A DNA stretch of 64,000 nt from Labia minor (lineage: Eukaryota > Arthropoda > Insecta > Dermaptera > Spongiphoridae): contig OY720348.1 in NCBI GenBank assembly GCA_963082975.1, positions 22,931,146-22,995,145 on the forward strand, written 5' to 3'. The notes under the pieces are model-generated. The model worked only from the letters and a program-made list of their open reading frames with translations, searched no databases and was not told the origin of the DNA. Positions 9,987-22,290 of the stretch are shown here, piece by piece; position 1 is the first letter of the stretch, and the number at the start of each line of letters is the position of its first letter. The position numbers were made by a program, and so were the translations under genes.

Positions 9987-10715
9987 AAATTATTTATTAT
10001 CGGGTTTGTCTGCTAACATTAATACCAACCTGGTTCACCGAGCCACCATTCAAATAATTTAAAAGAACATAAATTAAAAAAATTAGTCATAAATCATAAA
10101 CCCTTAAACGTTCGTATTAATGCACTGAAAGACAGAAAAGGATGGCCTGTTGATATAAAATAATATATATTTCTTAATTATATTTCAAGCTGTACACGTC
10201 TATACGGACACACAACGGACGGACGGAAAGACAGACGGACAGACATCATGCTAAAAATTACTTTTTTCTATTAACAAATGATGATTCATGGAGATATGTC
10301 GGTAAAAATATAATTTGGCGACAATAGCGCCATCTAACAATGATAAGAGTAAAAAACACATAAGGAAGTTAAATTTGCGTCAACCACCTGGTTGCTACGT
10401 ATCTTAAAGACAAATATTTGGTTGTTATTTTAATTGTAAATCAATTCAAAATTTAAAACGTTTATATCACAGACCATTTGGTTTATATTACTTATTACCT
10501 AGTATATATTTTATAATTGATAATACATTAATCAATTAAAATTGATCTTTATTCACAAGAAGACACAAATGTTTTTTTCATAGAAAGTAATGTTTATTGT
10601 CATTAAAATTATTTTTTTTAATATTATTTGTAGTGATATTATTCGTTAAATTATAAAATACTTAGATAGATAAAAAATATAATAAATTAAAATAATGAAA
10701 ACAATTCTTTTTTAG

Positions 10716-11458
10716 GTCCTTTATATTCTTGTGTATATTGTCATATGAATTTTATAAGTGACGAATTATTATGTAATCATCTAAAAAAATGTTTTCATAA
10801 AAAATTATTTTCAATATTCAAAAATGATTTAAAACTCAAAAAGGATACACAGGAATATTTAGACGAAAAATTTGAAAAAGAAACCGATTCAATCCATAAA
10901 GAAGACAATCTTTTTAAATGTAATTATTGTAAAAAGGAATTTAATCAGAAAACAACTGTAAATAAACATTTATTAATTCATACAAGAGAAAAACCATTTG
11001 AATGTAATTATTGTGAAAAGAAATTTAATCGTAAATCACTTTTAAAATCACATTTATTAATTCATACAGGAGAAAAACCTTTTGAATGTAATTATTGTAA
11101 AAAGAATTTTAATATGAAATCACATTTAAAATCACATTTATTAATTCATACAGGAGAAAAACCTTTTGAATGTAATTATTGTGAAAAGAAATTTAATGTG
11201 AAATCAACATTAAATAAACATTTATTAATTCATTCAGGAGAAAAACCTTTTGAATGTAATTATTGTGAAAAGAAATTTAATGTGAAATCACATTTAAAAT
11301 CACATTTATTAATTCATACAGGAGAAAAACCTTTTGAATGTAATTATTGTGGAAAGAAATTTAATCACAAATCAGCTTTAAATAAACATTTATTAATTCA
11401 TACAGGAGAAAAACCTTTTGAATGTAATTATTGTGAAAAGAAATTTAATCAAATATGA
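10716..11458 (+). CDS. C2H2 zinc-finger protein, 3' exon
   Basis: A 3' exon starts at 10716 after a good acceptor (ACAATTCTTTTTTAG). The open frame runs through the acceptor's exon side (PLYSCVYCHMNF...) before Met at 10745, so upstream exons are likely and the 237-residue product from that Met is a minimum. There is an N-terminal degenerate finger (C-X2-C...H), a charged linker, then six complete C2H2 fingers from residue 57 in exact 28-residue steps, each FxCNYCxKxFNxKSxLxxH plus LLIH, joined by TGEKP-type linkers. The seventh stops at FECNYCEKKFNQI; the next frame-matched codons (NLNRPLLKH) look like the rest of a finger, so the stop is probably a late truncation. Expected role: sequence-specific DNA binding in the nucleus; target unknown. 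Confidence 0.85.
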
Positions 11459-11459
11459 A

Positions 11460-12180
11460 ATTTAAATAGACCTTTATTAAAACATAATTTTTGAAAAATA
11501 GACTTAATAATAAACTATTTTTCTTTAAAAGGATCTCTAAATTAGATATACTAGTAAAATTCTAACATTCCAACCTTAAAAATAACCGAGAGAAACGAAT
11601 AGATTCCCCAAGTGGGCACTCCAGGTGGGTGTTGCTGCCATCAAAGAAAGTGGATCTTATGATATATAAAATGCTAATTAGGCATGTATGTATCATTTAA
11701 TTAAAGAATTAAAATTAAAGAATTAAAATAGACACCTCATGAAAATATTTTTTAATATATTTGTTGCTGTATTTATAAAAAAACTCCTATATTTAATTAA
11801 AACTATTTATTAATAAAATTAAAAATTTAATTAATAATTAAATAATAGTTATTTTGATATATATATATATAATATATTTCGTACTTTTATTCTAAAATAT
11901 TATTAAAATTACTATTTTTAATTTTATTTTATTTAAGAGGATGCTAACTAGTATCAAGTAAAATTTCCTGCTATTTTTATATAATTCATTTAAATTCTTT
12001 ATTTTTTTTAATAAAAAAAAAACATAATCCTATTTATAATAATATAATATAAATAAAACATATATTTTTTCTAAGAGGGGATTATTGACCCTGATTATTA
12101 TTTAAATAGAATAGAAATATATTTTGTCATTCATTCTATTGCGGACTATCAAACGAAGAATGCGTTTTTCTTTTGTTTTT
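11460..12180. other. AT-rich spacer
   Basis: Apart from a short mixed patch at 11590-11660 (CCCCAAGTGGGCACTCCAGG) the stretch is A/T-dominated. Nothing further supported. Confidence 0.5.
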
Positions 12181-12214
12181 GAATGTATTTTTTTTTTATT
12201 TATTCCTTAGTTGT

Positions 12215-12370
12215 TTTAGGTATGCAAAGTGCAGTGAACAGAGCAAAGAAAGCAGCAAAACGTAAAGACATCTTCCAAATGACGTGTCGCGGCTTGCTCT
12301 ATATCCCAAACACACAACCAAGACAAGACCCAACCACCACTCACCAATTCCTCTCTTTTTTTTGTCATTA
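12215..12370 (+). other. Possible exon, mixed composition
   Basis: After TTAGTTGTTTTAG the sequence GTATGCAAAGTGCAGTGAAC onwards is markedly less AT-biased and open as MQSAVNRAKKAAKRKD and on to a stop at 12369. The protein is not recognised and the opposite strand is open too, so strand and coding status are uncertain. Confidence 0.25.
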
Positions 12371-12689
12371 AACGTATTTACATTTAATTTATTGTAATCA
12401 CACTCGCCATAATAATAATAATTCATAATTCATCATTTAAAATTAAATAATTTCCATCCCACCTCTTCTCTCATGTTTTTATAAAATACGAGTATAATAA
12501 TTTCAATAATTAATTTTCAATATAAATTAAATTTTGTAAAAAGCATTTTTATAAATTTTCACTGATATATCTATACATGAGTGTTTCATTAAAATCTTTA
12601 AATATAATTAAGCTTAAATATTCCATAGATTTCGTTAAAGATGTATTCAAAACACCAATTATTTATAAAAATTAATATTAAAAAAAAAA

Positions 12690-12843
12690 AACGTCTGACT
12701 TTTGTACATCCTATGCAAGGACAGCGCCTATCAAATTGGTTATATTAATTAAGTGTCCTATGATCTATGATCAGTAGACCGGGTCCTATCAACCTTTATC
12801 TTGATTTTCTTGAACGGAGGCGCTACTTTTAGGACTACCAATT
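12690..12843 (-). mobile_element. tRNA-derived SINE, body only
   Basis: Shares CTGACTTTTNTACATCCTA, ATGATCAGTAGA and GGAGGCGCTACTTTT with 54437-54742, but lacks the tRNA-like head. Confidence 0.65.
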
Positions 12844-12849
12844 CAAAAA

Positions 12850-13785
12850 CACCATTAATTTTAAAAATTAATATTTATGTTTTTATTTTATTGATAAGAT
12901 TTTCTTGTTTTATTTAATAATTTTGGTTAAATTTAATGAAAAATCTTCACAATACAATTTAATTTATTCCTGTAATTCTTAAACGATGCTCTATGCAAGT
13001 GTTTCTCATGATTAAGATAAACATATTAATTTTTTTTTTTAATTTGGAAAACAAATCTATAAAAGATATTTAAATCCATTTATTTATTTTGTCATTTTCA
13101 ATCAATTTTTATTTATATTATATGATGATATTAAACAAGATTACTTTAAACGTTTCAATATAAAATTATATTAAATTCGGAATAAATATAATTATAATAA
13201 ATTTTAGGATAAATATAATGAAGTTATTATTATTTGAAAAGAAAGTGGTGGAAAATTGTATACATAAGTTTTTATCATTGATTTTCTATCCTTCACAGTG
13301 GATTAAAAAATCTAAGTATCAAATACTATAATATAAATCTTTTTGAAGGGATTTCATATATCAAAAAAATCATTAAAAACATTTATTCTTTAAAATTTCT
13401 CAAAATAAATAAATAAATTTAATATATATATATATATATATATATAATAGAACCAAATGATATAGTTTTGTTAATTAAATAGATTATTATAACACTTTTG
13501 AAAAGTGAATAATATATATTATTATTATTATAAATATATATATTATATAGTGAATATATATTTCTATTATATATCAATGAAATTAATAATTTAAACTTAA
13601 TTTGTTTTCATTGTGCCATCCCATAATCTATTTAATATCTAATAAAGATAATGAGATATTTAGTTTTGTGGTGTTTCATAAGAATGTTTTTAACGACTAG
13701 TAAGATTAACAATTAATTTCTGTTTTATTAAGGCGAGTGATACGAGACATCAATTCAAGTCTTCGAGTCTAATCTTCTAGATATA
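12850..13785. other. AT-rich spacer with TA microsatellites
   Basis: Includes a (TA)n tract at about 13421-13446 and TTA/ATT runs around 13510-13560. No gene seen. Confidence 0.5.
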
Positions 13786-14255
13786 CTAGGATAGGTCAAT
13801 AAGTCCGTGAACACTACTCCTGTCGGCAGGAAAATATGAGCTGAATCCTGCCGAAATTTGAATCAGTTGGGTCTTTTAGTTTTGTTTTTTTTGACATCCA
13901 TTAATAGCATACTACCTCGAAAGAATTTCCATGAAAATTCATTAATTGAGATATGAATTGCTACCTCATCCGCCCTATTCTCCGGATTTGTCCCAAGTGA
14001 CTATTTCTTGTTTCCAAACCTAAAGAAATAGCTCAGCATAAAGAGATTTGACTCCAACAATGAAATCATCTCACAAACAAATCTATTTTGATGTCCTCGA
14101 CAAATATTATTTTTTGTATGGGGTTGAAAAAATTAGAGAAACGTTGGACAAAGTATATCGAGCTCAAAGGAAACTACGTTGAAAAATAAAATAATTTTTT
14201 TATCCAAAAACATGTGTTTCATTTAAAAAGCCACGGACTTATTGACCTGCCCTCG
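13786..14255 (+). mobile_element. mariner M2, internally deleted copy a
   Basis: Ends carry AGGTCAATAAGTCCGTG and the inverse CACGGACTTATTGACCTGCC, flanked by TA. Inside, plus-strand remnants read YELLPHPPYSPDLS and, near the end, KVYRAQRKL, matching the mariner C terminus. At 470 bp it is about a third of a full mariner, and the remaining frame is interrupted, so it is non-autonomous. Its left flank (GACATCAATTCAAGTCTT) is shared with the copy at 42591. Confidence 0.8.
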
Positions 14256-14831
14256 TATCAACTCTTTATTGATTCCAAGGTTAGTATTTATTATTAATTT
14301 GATTTTTAATTCAATTTAAATTTATTTATTTTAAATTACATAATCTAATATGTTATTTTTTACTTCTTCATGTTTCAATCTTCGTTCCTGCTACTGAATG
14401 TTGATTTGAATTTTTGAGTATCTTCTCCACCTCTGATAATGATAATCAATGATTTACATAATACAGCTCACCAAATGTAAGTAATCATCGTTATTTATTT
14501 AGCATGGCACATTTTAAAAGAGATATAAATTTTATTAATTTCTAAATGTAAATGTAATATCCAAAGTATTAAATATTAGAATGTATAATAGAATTGATAT
14601 TGATTTTTTTGTTCATATTATTTAATGATATCAGGGGATTTCAGATTAGATCTCTTAAGAATGAGCATTAATAGAGGAGGCAGAAGAGAGAATGGTATTT
14701 TAAGAATTGGTAGGTTTTGTTGAGTTACACGCGGGGAGGGTGGCTAATATGTGGATTATTTTGTTGTTAGGGATTTTCAGTGGGTTGCTTGCTACTTCCA
14801 TCGAGGGATTCTACTAATCCATAGATTAGAT
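14256..14831. other. Spacer, no gene seen
   Basis: AT-rich. GCTCACCAAAT...TTATTTAGCATGGCAC at 14468-14508 weakly matches 50335-50385, perhaps an old shared repeat. Confidence 0.4.
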
Positions 14832-15069
14832 CAGTGATTCTCAATCTTTTTTTTTTTACCGCGGCACGCTTTTAACGATTTAAAAATTTGGCGGCACACA
14901 AAGAAAAGATAAGTGTAAAAGTTTACCATATTGAAAAAAAGTGGTCCCAAAAACGGTTTAGCTTTTTGTTTTTAGAACCAAATTGAAAAAATTTAGAAAA
15001 AAGTCGGAAATGTTTAAGATAATCTCGCGGCACACTAAAGTGCCGCGGCACAGTGGTTGAGAATCACTG
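14832..15069. mobile_element. hAT-type MITE, copy 1
   Basis: 238 bp with inverted ends CAGTGATTCTCAATC and GGTTGAGAATCACTG, flanked by a perfect 8-bp duplication GATTAGAT (14824-14831 and 15070-15077). Eight-base duplications and CAGTGGTTCTCAACC ends define the hAT superfamily. No coding sequence. A relative lies at 56934. Confidence 0.93.
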
Positions 15070-15077
15070 GATTAGAT

Positions 15078-16235
15078 TATAACAAATAAAAATGTATGAA
15101 TTAATTGCATTAATTGCAAGCCAGGTCTCAATTCTTGTATTGCATTGTATTGCTGAGAGCGTAATTGAGGTGGATCGAATGAATGGGCATTCGGGAAATT
15201 GTTGATCCGTCCATTATTGGTGGAGACGATGCACCCCTTAAATAGGTATGATTGATTTCAAGTTTCCCCGAATGTGTGGGTGTTATTTCAAAATTCAAAA
15301 ACTCTTAGTTGATTCAAAGAGGCTTACACACCAAACGCCTTATTATTATTTTTAATAAGGCGAACTTTCTTTTTCATTACTTTTGTCAAATTCCGTAAGG
15401 CGAGGCTTGGAAGGGCTAATTTATGGGAAGAGGAGGAGGCCCTATTAAATATTCTATTTTTCTTTTTATTTAATTAATAATTTAAAAAAAAAAAATAATT
15501 CAATATCGCGATTATTTTCTTTAACTTTTTATTTTCATTTTGAAATATACAATGTTTAATATAATCTTTGATATCTTTTAAAGATTTTACTGTTTAATGT
15601 AGAATTAATTATTATTATATAATTACTCAATTTAAAATTTAAATTCAAACACCAAATATATCATATTGGTATACGATTTATATCTATTATAAATAAATAA
15701 TTTTTTCATTATTATTTCTTTTTGTTTTTAACTAAATTTAATAATATTTTACTTTTATTTCAGGTGTTGGCGAATACTAATTATATTTTTATTCAGTAAT
15801 AATATAATATTACTAAATTATCAAATATTTTACTTATAATTGTAAATCATATTTGTAATGAAATAATATTTAGTTGAGCCTATCGTCTTAGAAATAATTT
15901 TGGTTAGTGTATAATTAGATTCTCACTAGAACTTATTTTTTCTAAATATGAATATATTATCAGTTCTCCTTAACCACATTTTTTTATTTTTACAGATAAA
16001 TAATACTCAAGTTGTCTTACTTAGTGATCCGGGTCATCTCGTTTTTATGTATACTCTTCCAGTTTCTCCACACATGTCCACGCCTTACATGTGGGATAAT
16101 TTGATTGTAAAGTGGGGCAATTCGAAAATAAACTCGACACGAGTTGAACCCTTTTTAATATTAAAAATCATGTTCATATTACATAGGGGGGCATAAGTAT
16201 TTTAGAAGGGCTTAGGTGGGGCATTACACCAAAAA
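15078..16235. other. AT-rich spacer with mixed patches
   Basis: A less biased patch at 15120-15430 contains the hairpin CGCCTTAT...ATAAGGCG, and 15990-16150 holds a short open frame without recognisable homology. Neither could be assigned. Confidence 0.4.
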
Positions 16236-16251
16236 GGTTGGGAAACACTGC
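16180..16251 (-). mobile_element. hAT-type terminal fragment
   Basis: On the minus strand it begins CAGTGTTTCCCAACCTTTTT, a characteristic hAT end, followed by GTAATGCCCCACCTAAGCCC. The other end was not located. Confidence 0.5.
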
Positions 16252-16555
16252 TCTATCTAGACTAATCTATAACCCTGATTCCAAAATGAGTGCTAGCCCA
16301 GGTGGTTTTTGTAGTGTTCCAGGCCGAGAGAGTGATAGTCACAGGTGTATGCACTTGGGGAAATTTGTATTACCTTTCTATTTTGAGTTCAATAAATAGA
16401 TTCATAATTTCAAACAACGATTTTTCTCAGCTACAACTTTCATTACTAAATTTCACGAAAAATATAGAAACATAAAGAACAAATTATATCTTTCTGTTTA
16501 ATTGTGGTTAAAATTTATAAAAAAAAATTAATTTCCAGGGTGACGTTAACTATTA

Positions 16556-17110
16556 CAGTATGTCCCACATAAGACTGGGCCGGCAGATAACATGCGCGTT
16601 CCAAGTGGTGTAACATATTTCATAACACTAGTAGCCTCGCTCAGTTGAGTTGCTTGAGTTTGTGAGTTTGTGAATTTTTTCAACAGTTGACAGACAATGA
16701 GTTAAGATATGCCTATTTCCAACAAGATTCTGCCACAGCTCATTCTGCACGTAATTCTTTGCAAGATATAGAGGCAGTTTTTGATGATAGGGTAATCTTG
16801 AAGGGGTTATGGCCCCGGATCTTACGGTGTGTGATTTGTATTTATGGAGAACCTTAAAAAATAAAGTTTACAGAAATAATCCTCACATGAAAGAACTTAA
16901 AAACAATATCATAACAGAAATTAGGAACATTACGCAACAAGAACTTATGCATGCTAAAGGACATTACTTTCAGCACCGCCTGTAATAAAGGTACTCATTA
17001 TAAAGGCTATTGGGTGCATAAATAAGCAATAAATATAATAATATAGTAATAGAATACGTGCATATTGTAGGCTTGTTATCTGTCGGCACAGTCTTATGTA
17101 GGACACACTG
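16556..17110 (+). mobile_element. Tc1/mariner-superfamily relic with deleted transposase
   Basis: Inverted ends CAGTATGTCCCACATAAGAC and the reverse of GTCTTATGTAGGACACACTG lie 555 bp apart. Inside are YFQQDSATAHSARNSL, then after a frame break DLTVCDLYLWRTLKNKVYRN and ITEIRNITQQELMHA. The (F/H)QQD..AH and SPDLT.CD(L/F)(Y/F)LW blocks are DDE transposase motifs of the Tc1/mariner superfamily. The N-terminal DNA-binding half is missing and the frame is broken. Confidence 0.85.
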
Positions 17111-17282
17111 TTGCTCAATTATATATATATATATATATATATATAAAAGTTTGGGAACCACTGTTATAACGTATAAAAGTACCTAGACTTATAATTAACA
17201 TTTTTTATTTTTAACACATTTTCTTTATCCTAAGCCAAGACTTTTTCCAAATTTGATTTCTTTCTCATTACAATTTTTAAAT

Positions 17283-17911
17283 GAGTTGACCTGTGGCCAG
17301 GCGCAGAACCGACCGACGGTTTGAAGTAAATTAATTTCTAGATGCAGAAACAATTTCAAATAATTTAAATGTATCTATTAATGCAATAAAAAACAGATAT
17401 GGATATAACATAAATATTTTTAATTTTATTTTATTTATAATATATATGTAAGACCAGGCTGTGACGTCATGAATGGCTGGATGACGTCATATAATTTTAA
17501 ATTAAGAAAAAACTAATAAAGATGATTTTTCTCGAGGATAAAACCAATACAAAGTGTATGATTCGTGGTGATATGTAAAAAATCTCCTCATGTGAAATTT
17601 AGTGTGAAAATAACCTTTCCCTTCCTATTGTCGATCGCTAATACTACCACTTCCGGGTTCCGGATTTGCACCAAAAGTTGATCAATTCATCATACTGATG
17701 CATTAAGTAAATATACCAAATTTTATCAAAATCCGTTGATCCGTTCAAGCTTCTGTACACATCTATACGGACGGACAGACTGACAGGCATCATGCTAAAA
17801 ATACTTTTTTCTGTTAAGAAAATGCATGATTCGTGGAGATATGTAAAAATCTCCACATGTGAAATTTGGTGTGAAAACAATACCTCCCTTATTATCGTCG
17901 ATCGGTAAAAA
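17283..17911 (-). mobile_element. Hairpin repeat R, full-length
   Basis: About 625 bp, matching 62066-62692 reversed. Landmarks: the terminal hairpin GACCTGTGGCCAGG, ACCGACCGACG near both ends in inverted orientation at unequal distances, TGACGTCAT repeats inside, and the stretch ATCAAAATCCGTTGATCCGT before a GGACGGACAGACTGACAGG tract. Read as a Helentron-type non-autonomous element. Confidence 0.7.
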
Positions 17912-18451
17912 AATAAAGATATTTCTAAATTTGAAAATGTTCAATTTGCTCTACTCATATATACATATATATTATTATTATTAGTAGTAGTAGTATTTTT
18001 GTTAGCAGAGAAGGAAGCTTGCCATAAAAAAAAATGAAATTATCCAATAGTAATGGAGGATAAGAATAATACTTATTTATTTTATAAAAATTACTAATTG
18101 TTTAAAAAATGAATTAATATTAATAATATAAAATAGTAATTGTCTAAACATATATTAATAAGAGCAAATATTCAATAATTACTATTTTTATTATTATTTA
18201 TTTATAGGAAAACAAAAAAAACTATTCTCCGATAGAATTAATAATCAAAAATTAATTTATTCATGATTTGTTTTCGATGATTATTTCTGAACAAATCACA
18301 AATTAAAATTTCAATTATCGTAGCTTGTGCGGATATATTTTAATTACAATCATACAAGTGGTTTTAATTTATTAATTTCATTTAACTAAGAAAAAAAAGT
18401 GGTGGATGAGAATTTTAAGTAAATTATCTTTTTTTCTCTCTACTATTTTAA
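17912..18451. other. AT-rich spacer
   Basis: TA and ATT/AGT short tandem tracts near 17960-17995; nothing else identified. Confidence 0.5.
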
Positions 18452-20093
18452 GCTTTAAAATGTTTATTTTTTACATTCAATAATAACCAATTAAAAGTTA
18501 TTTGAAATTAAAATTGGATCATGTCTACTATTTTAAATGTATTGAGAGTTCCAAATTTATTATGTGATCAAAAAATAAAGATCCGATTATAATGTCCATT
18601 ATAAATTTGAGGTCTTATGAATGTTAAGTGATGTTTGCGTGAAGGTATTGACCAAAAACAAAAATGATAAACATTGATTAATAGTAAACATTTCACCAAA
18701 ATCTATCTATCTTTGTGGCTCTACGGAACTCGAAAGTTCTTGAACGCAGCAACCATATTTTCCAGTGTCCTTCCTGAGCCACAACCCTGCAACCTCTACC
18801 CTCTCCCATCTCTGCATTTTTCACCCACTGCTTTCTTGGTCTTCCAAGCTGACGTTTTCCACTCGGTCTCCCCACCACAATACATTTTTCGCCATTCTAG
18901 CCACGTGCCATGCACATCACAGCCTTCTCGATTTGATAATTCTAACTATATCTGGAGATGCATAGAGGTCATGCAGTTCCTCGTTATGCAGTCTCCGCCA
19001 TTCCCCGGGGACCTCACCTTTCTTTGGCCCATAAATGCTTCGCAGAATCCTATTCTCAAATACTATAAATCTATTCTCGTCTCCTAAGGTCATAGACCAT
19101 GCCTCACACCCATATAATACAACCGGTAAAATAATTGTCTTATATATTTTAATTTTTATCCCCTTTGATAATAATTTTGACGCGATAAGCCCCTTTACGG
19201 CATGATAACAGGCGCTTCCCGATTGTAACCTCGCTTTAAACTCTTCTCGAATATTATTATCTTTCGTTATTACAGAACCTAAGTATTTAAATTTTTCTAT
19301 ATTTTCGAATTCTACATTTTGTATGTTAAGACTTTGTGTGTGTTAATACTATTCCTCTCTGTTACTAAATACTTTGTCTTAGCACTATTAATTTCCAGCT
19401 CCACCTCTTTTCCTGCTTTGATTAATTTTTCTATGCTATCTTTAATTGCAATTGCCGAATTCCCTATTTAAGTCGTCTGCGTAACCTAATACTTGAATTT
19501 TTTTGTTTAATTGGATTCTGTTTGATTTTTCCCCAATTTGTCTAATTACATATACCAGTACTATTTCACCACAAAACCTCAGCCCATATTGTTTTACAAT
19601 CCCCGTATTCACCTGATTTTGTTCCATTCGATTTCATACTCAAAAGCTCACTTTTATATCACGGTTTCTATTTCTATAAAAGTCGAAATAACGAAAGTAA
19701 TAGAATAATTATATAAATAAATAAACTTAATCTCTTACATTAATATCTTTCGAATTTAAATTATTTAAAATTAATTAATAAAAATCATGGCGTAGTAAAA
19801 AAATATATAAATTTGAAATAATTAAAATAAAACTAATGAGTAATTTATTTTTAATCTCAATTGAATAAAAAACATCCCTATATTATTAAAATTCTTTTAG
19901 AAAAACCTTATTTACTATTGTATCAATGAATAAATTAATGATGAAAAGCTGTTAAAGTGAGAGAGAATTGTTCGACTTCAAAAAGAATAAAGGATTTAGG
20001 TGATTTAAAATCCGATGGTCAATGCTACTATAAAGATGGGTAGATTAATTATTTATTTATCAAAATGTTATAAAAAAATTATAGTATTTAAAA
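18452..20093 (+). repeat. Anonymous repeat D, copy 1, with LINE inside
   Basis: Outside the LINE insertion (18702-19562) it matches 38353-38806 plus 40110-40404, including long shared runs such as TTTTAAATGTATTGAGAGTT and CCTCAGCCCATATTG. It lacks the TTAA-flanked element present in copy 2, thus preserving that element's empty site at 19780-19788. Family unknown; no coding sequence. Confidence 0.8.
18702..19562 (-). pseudogene. 5'-truncated LINE tail with degraded reverse transcriptase
   Basis: The minus strand carries the C-terminal part of a non-LTR reverse transcriptase ORF: LGYADDL (the catalytic A/DD box) near 19490, VVLYGCEAWSMTLG, RIIKSRRLRWAGHVARM, then GRPRKQW, ending in a short 3' end with a GATA-type tail. 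Frameshifts and stops interrupt it. It is flanked by ATTTCACCAAAA (18690-18701) and ATTTCACCACAAAA (19563-19576), an imperfect target duplication. The uninterrupted site survives at about 38588-38600. Confidence 0.85.
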
Positions 20094-20889
20094 TTATATA
20101 TATCAATAGGTTATATACCAATCTAAAAAACTTTATTTTTTAATCAGTTTTATTAGAATAAAAAAATATAATATATTTTATCAAGAGAATAGAACAAAAT
20201 TTCATTTCATTTTTGTAGTTAATTACTGTGGAAACTAACGATTAAAGTGGCAAGCTAAAATTTTCCGATACATTGTTTTTGATTAATTATATGTTTACAA
20301 CAACATCTTGCTAATACAGATGATATTTCACCTTTATTTATAGCTGGAATTAAAACCAATATATTGTAAATTAGGAATCAGGAATGAATAATTCCATCGG
20401 TGATAAATTGTCTGAGAAAGCAGGGAGGAATAATTAACCCTTTCGTTTTCTATTAGAAAAGAATCATCAATTAGTATCGTCTTAAATTTATTTATAGAAA
20501 TCGCTAAACTTGGTAATTTAATATTAGTTTATTCATTGGATTGTTGTACAATCATTTAGTCATTAGATCAGTGGAATTACGAAATTGCTCAAAGGATAAG
20601 GAAACGTGCAGGAAGTTTTCTTGTGAGTAATGATTAAGGAGGACTATCGAGTTCTATTCTATTGAACTGATCCTGGAATGAGATGCTTAACAACTTGCAC
20701 ATGTGACAAATTTAAAAGGGTAATTTTTCACCTTATAATTTCAAAAGTTTAAAACTAAAAAACAAAAATAATATGTTTAGAAAACTTAATTTTTAAGTTT
20801 AGAGTTGGTCATATTAATATCTCTAAATTTATCTCTGCTTCACTGAAAAATATATTTGGTCCCCAGAAAGGATATTTCTACGACGAGAT
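20094..20889. other. Spacer, no gene seen
   Basis: AT-rich unique DNA without recognisable motifs. Confidence 0.5.
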
Positions 20890-21095
20890 ACCTCCATCCA
20901 ATTGAAATTCTCTCCTAAATTTTTCCTCACATATATTGTTTCTCCACTGTATTCTTCATTCATTATCCTTCGTTTACCCAGAACCAAACATCTTGTTACC
21001 CTTTCTTCATTTTCTCTATCGTGGTCTCCTTGACATTATAATTCTAATTATGTCTAGGGATGCATAGAGATTCCTCATTAAGCAATTGGAACTGA
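20890..21095 (-). mobile_element. LINE tail fragment, strongly decayed
   Basis: GACATTATAATTCTAATTAT and GGGATGCATAGAG align with the same region of the LINE at 58290-58798 (minus strand IIRIIMSRR...). Many substitutions and small indels. Confidence 0.55.
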
Positions 21096-21422
21096 ATTGG
21101 TAAGAAAACATCTCCATTTTTAATAGGAGGTTTAGGATGAGTAACAAGAAAGAATCAAATCTCTTAGTGTGAACCAAACCAGTACTATCGCCGAAATTTT
21201 TCTGATGTAGTATAATACTCGAAGTCACATTTCATTAGTCAGGTGAAATGAGACCTGGTGTTGAAAAGTGCAAATGCTATTCCTCACCGTGCCATTCCTA
21301 GCGCTAGTCGTAAATATTTGTTGCCTCTTTACTTTTTGGATCACTTGTTATGACATCCACCCTTTTCATGATGACCTAATATATTGCATATCAAAAGCAA
21401 ATAAAAACTAATTCTATTCCCA

Positions 21423-21434
21423 TATATCAATCTA

Positions 21435-21471
<37 letters not shown>
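21423..21471. repeat. (TA)n microsatellite
   Basis: Long uninterrupted alternating T/A tract. Similar shorter tracts are scattered throughout the window. Confidence 0.9.
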
Positions 21472-21473
<2 letters not shown>

Positions 21474-21755
21474 TATTATAGAAAGTCACGCACTGTTTAT
21501 ATATTTATAAGGCTGTGTAGCATAATATTACGGCGTCCTGTGCGAAAGTATAAAATCCCCCTCTGTCTTATATATTTTTTACTATAACAAAAAATAAAGT
21601 TTTTGTCAGTAATCATTTATTTAAAATTATTAATAAAATGTATTACATAATGAATTATAATTAAAATCTAATTGAATTGCATTTTAAATAAATATATTTG
21701 TAATATATAAAAATTACAATAAAATTTCACTCTCTTTGCTTTGTATATATATATA

Positions 21756-21825
21756 TACCAGCTGGTCAGAGCGCCTTCGGCGCTCTTCACAGCTGGACGG
21801 GGGCTCCGCCCCCTGTACCCCCGAG
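21756..21825. repeat. GC-rich hairpin cluster
   Basis: CAGCTGG arms flank GAGCGCC-TTCG-GGCGCTC style pairing, followed by GGGGGC-TCC-GCCCCC and GTACCCCCGAGTGGTAC. The composition is unlike the surroundings and the right side leads directly into a LINE tail. Possibly the 3' hairpin end of a rolling-circle element; not proven. Confidence 0.5.
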
Positions 21826-21861
21826 TGGTACATCGTATTTGGTTAAAAGTAGTATTCTTCT

Positions 21862-22290
21862 ATTTATATAGCTCAAAGATAGTCGAAAGTTCTTGGCCAC
21901 ATTTCTCCAAATGTCCCTATCCTGAGCCCTTGTCCTATCTCTCTTACGTCCCTTCCTATGCGTCCATGGTCTTGATTCCCTTTGATAATAATTTTGATGA
22001 GATAAGCCTCTTTACTGCATGATAACAGGCGTTTCCCGATTGATACCTCGATTTAAATTGTATATTAAGATTTTGTATGTTAATACTGTTCCTCTTTGTC
22101 ACTAAATATTTTTTCTTATCACTATTAATTTCAAACCTCCATTAATTTTTCCTCGCTATCTGTAATTGCAATTGCCGAATCTCTTATAATATTTAAGACT
22201 TCTGCTTAGCCTAACTTTTCAATTATTTTGTTTAATTGCATTTCGAGTGATTTTTTCCCAATTTGTGTAATCACATACTCACAACATGCA
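21862..22290 (-). mobile_element. LINE tail fragment
   Basis: Matches 18710-19545 with a large internal deletion: CGAAAGTTCTTGGCCACA at one end, then GATAATAATTTTGATGAGAT, CTGCATGATAACAGGCG and TTGCAATTGCCGAATC. No intact frame. Confidence 0.75.

Larger units (their letters stand above)
8129..10310 (+). mobile_element. Hairpin repeat Q, interrupted by S repeats
   Basis: AGTACCTGGTTC...GGTCATTAAAAA at 8129-8155 matches the start of the Q copy at 32872. The following Q sequence (TTATTATCGGGTTTGTCT) resumes at about 9987, after a cluster of S repeats. The right part continues with CTTAAACG.TCGTATTAATG, GCACTGAAAGACAGAAAAG and a CGGACGGACGGA tract. I infer one Q copy split by S insertion. Confidence 0.6.
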
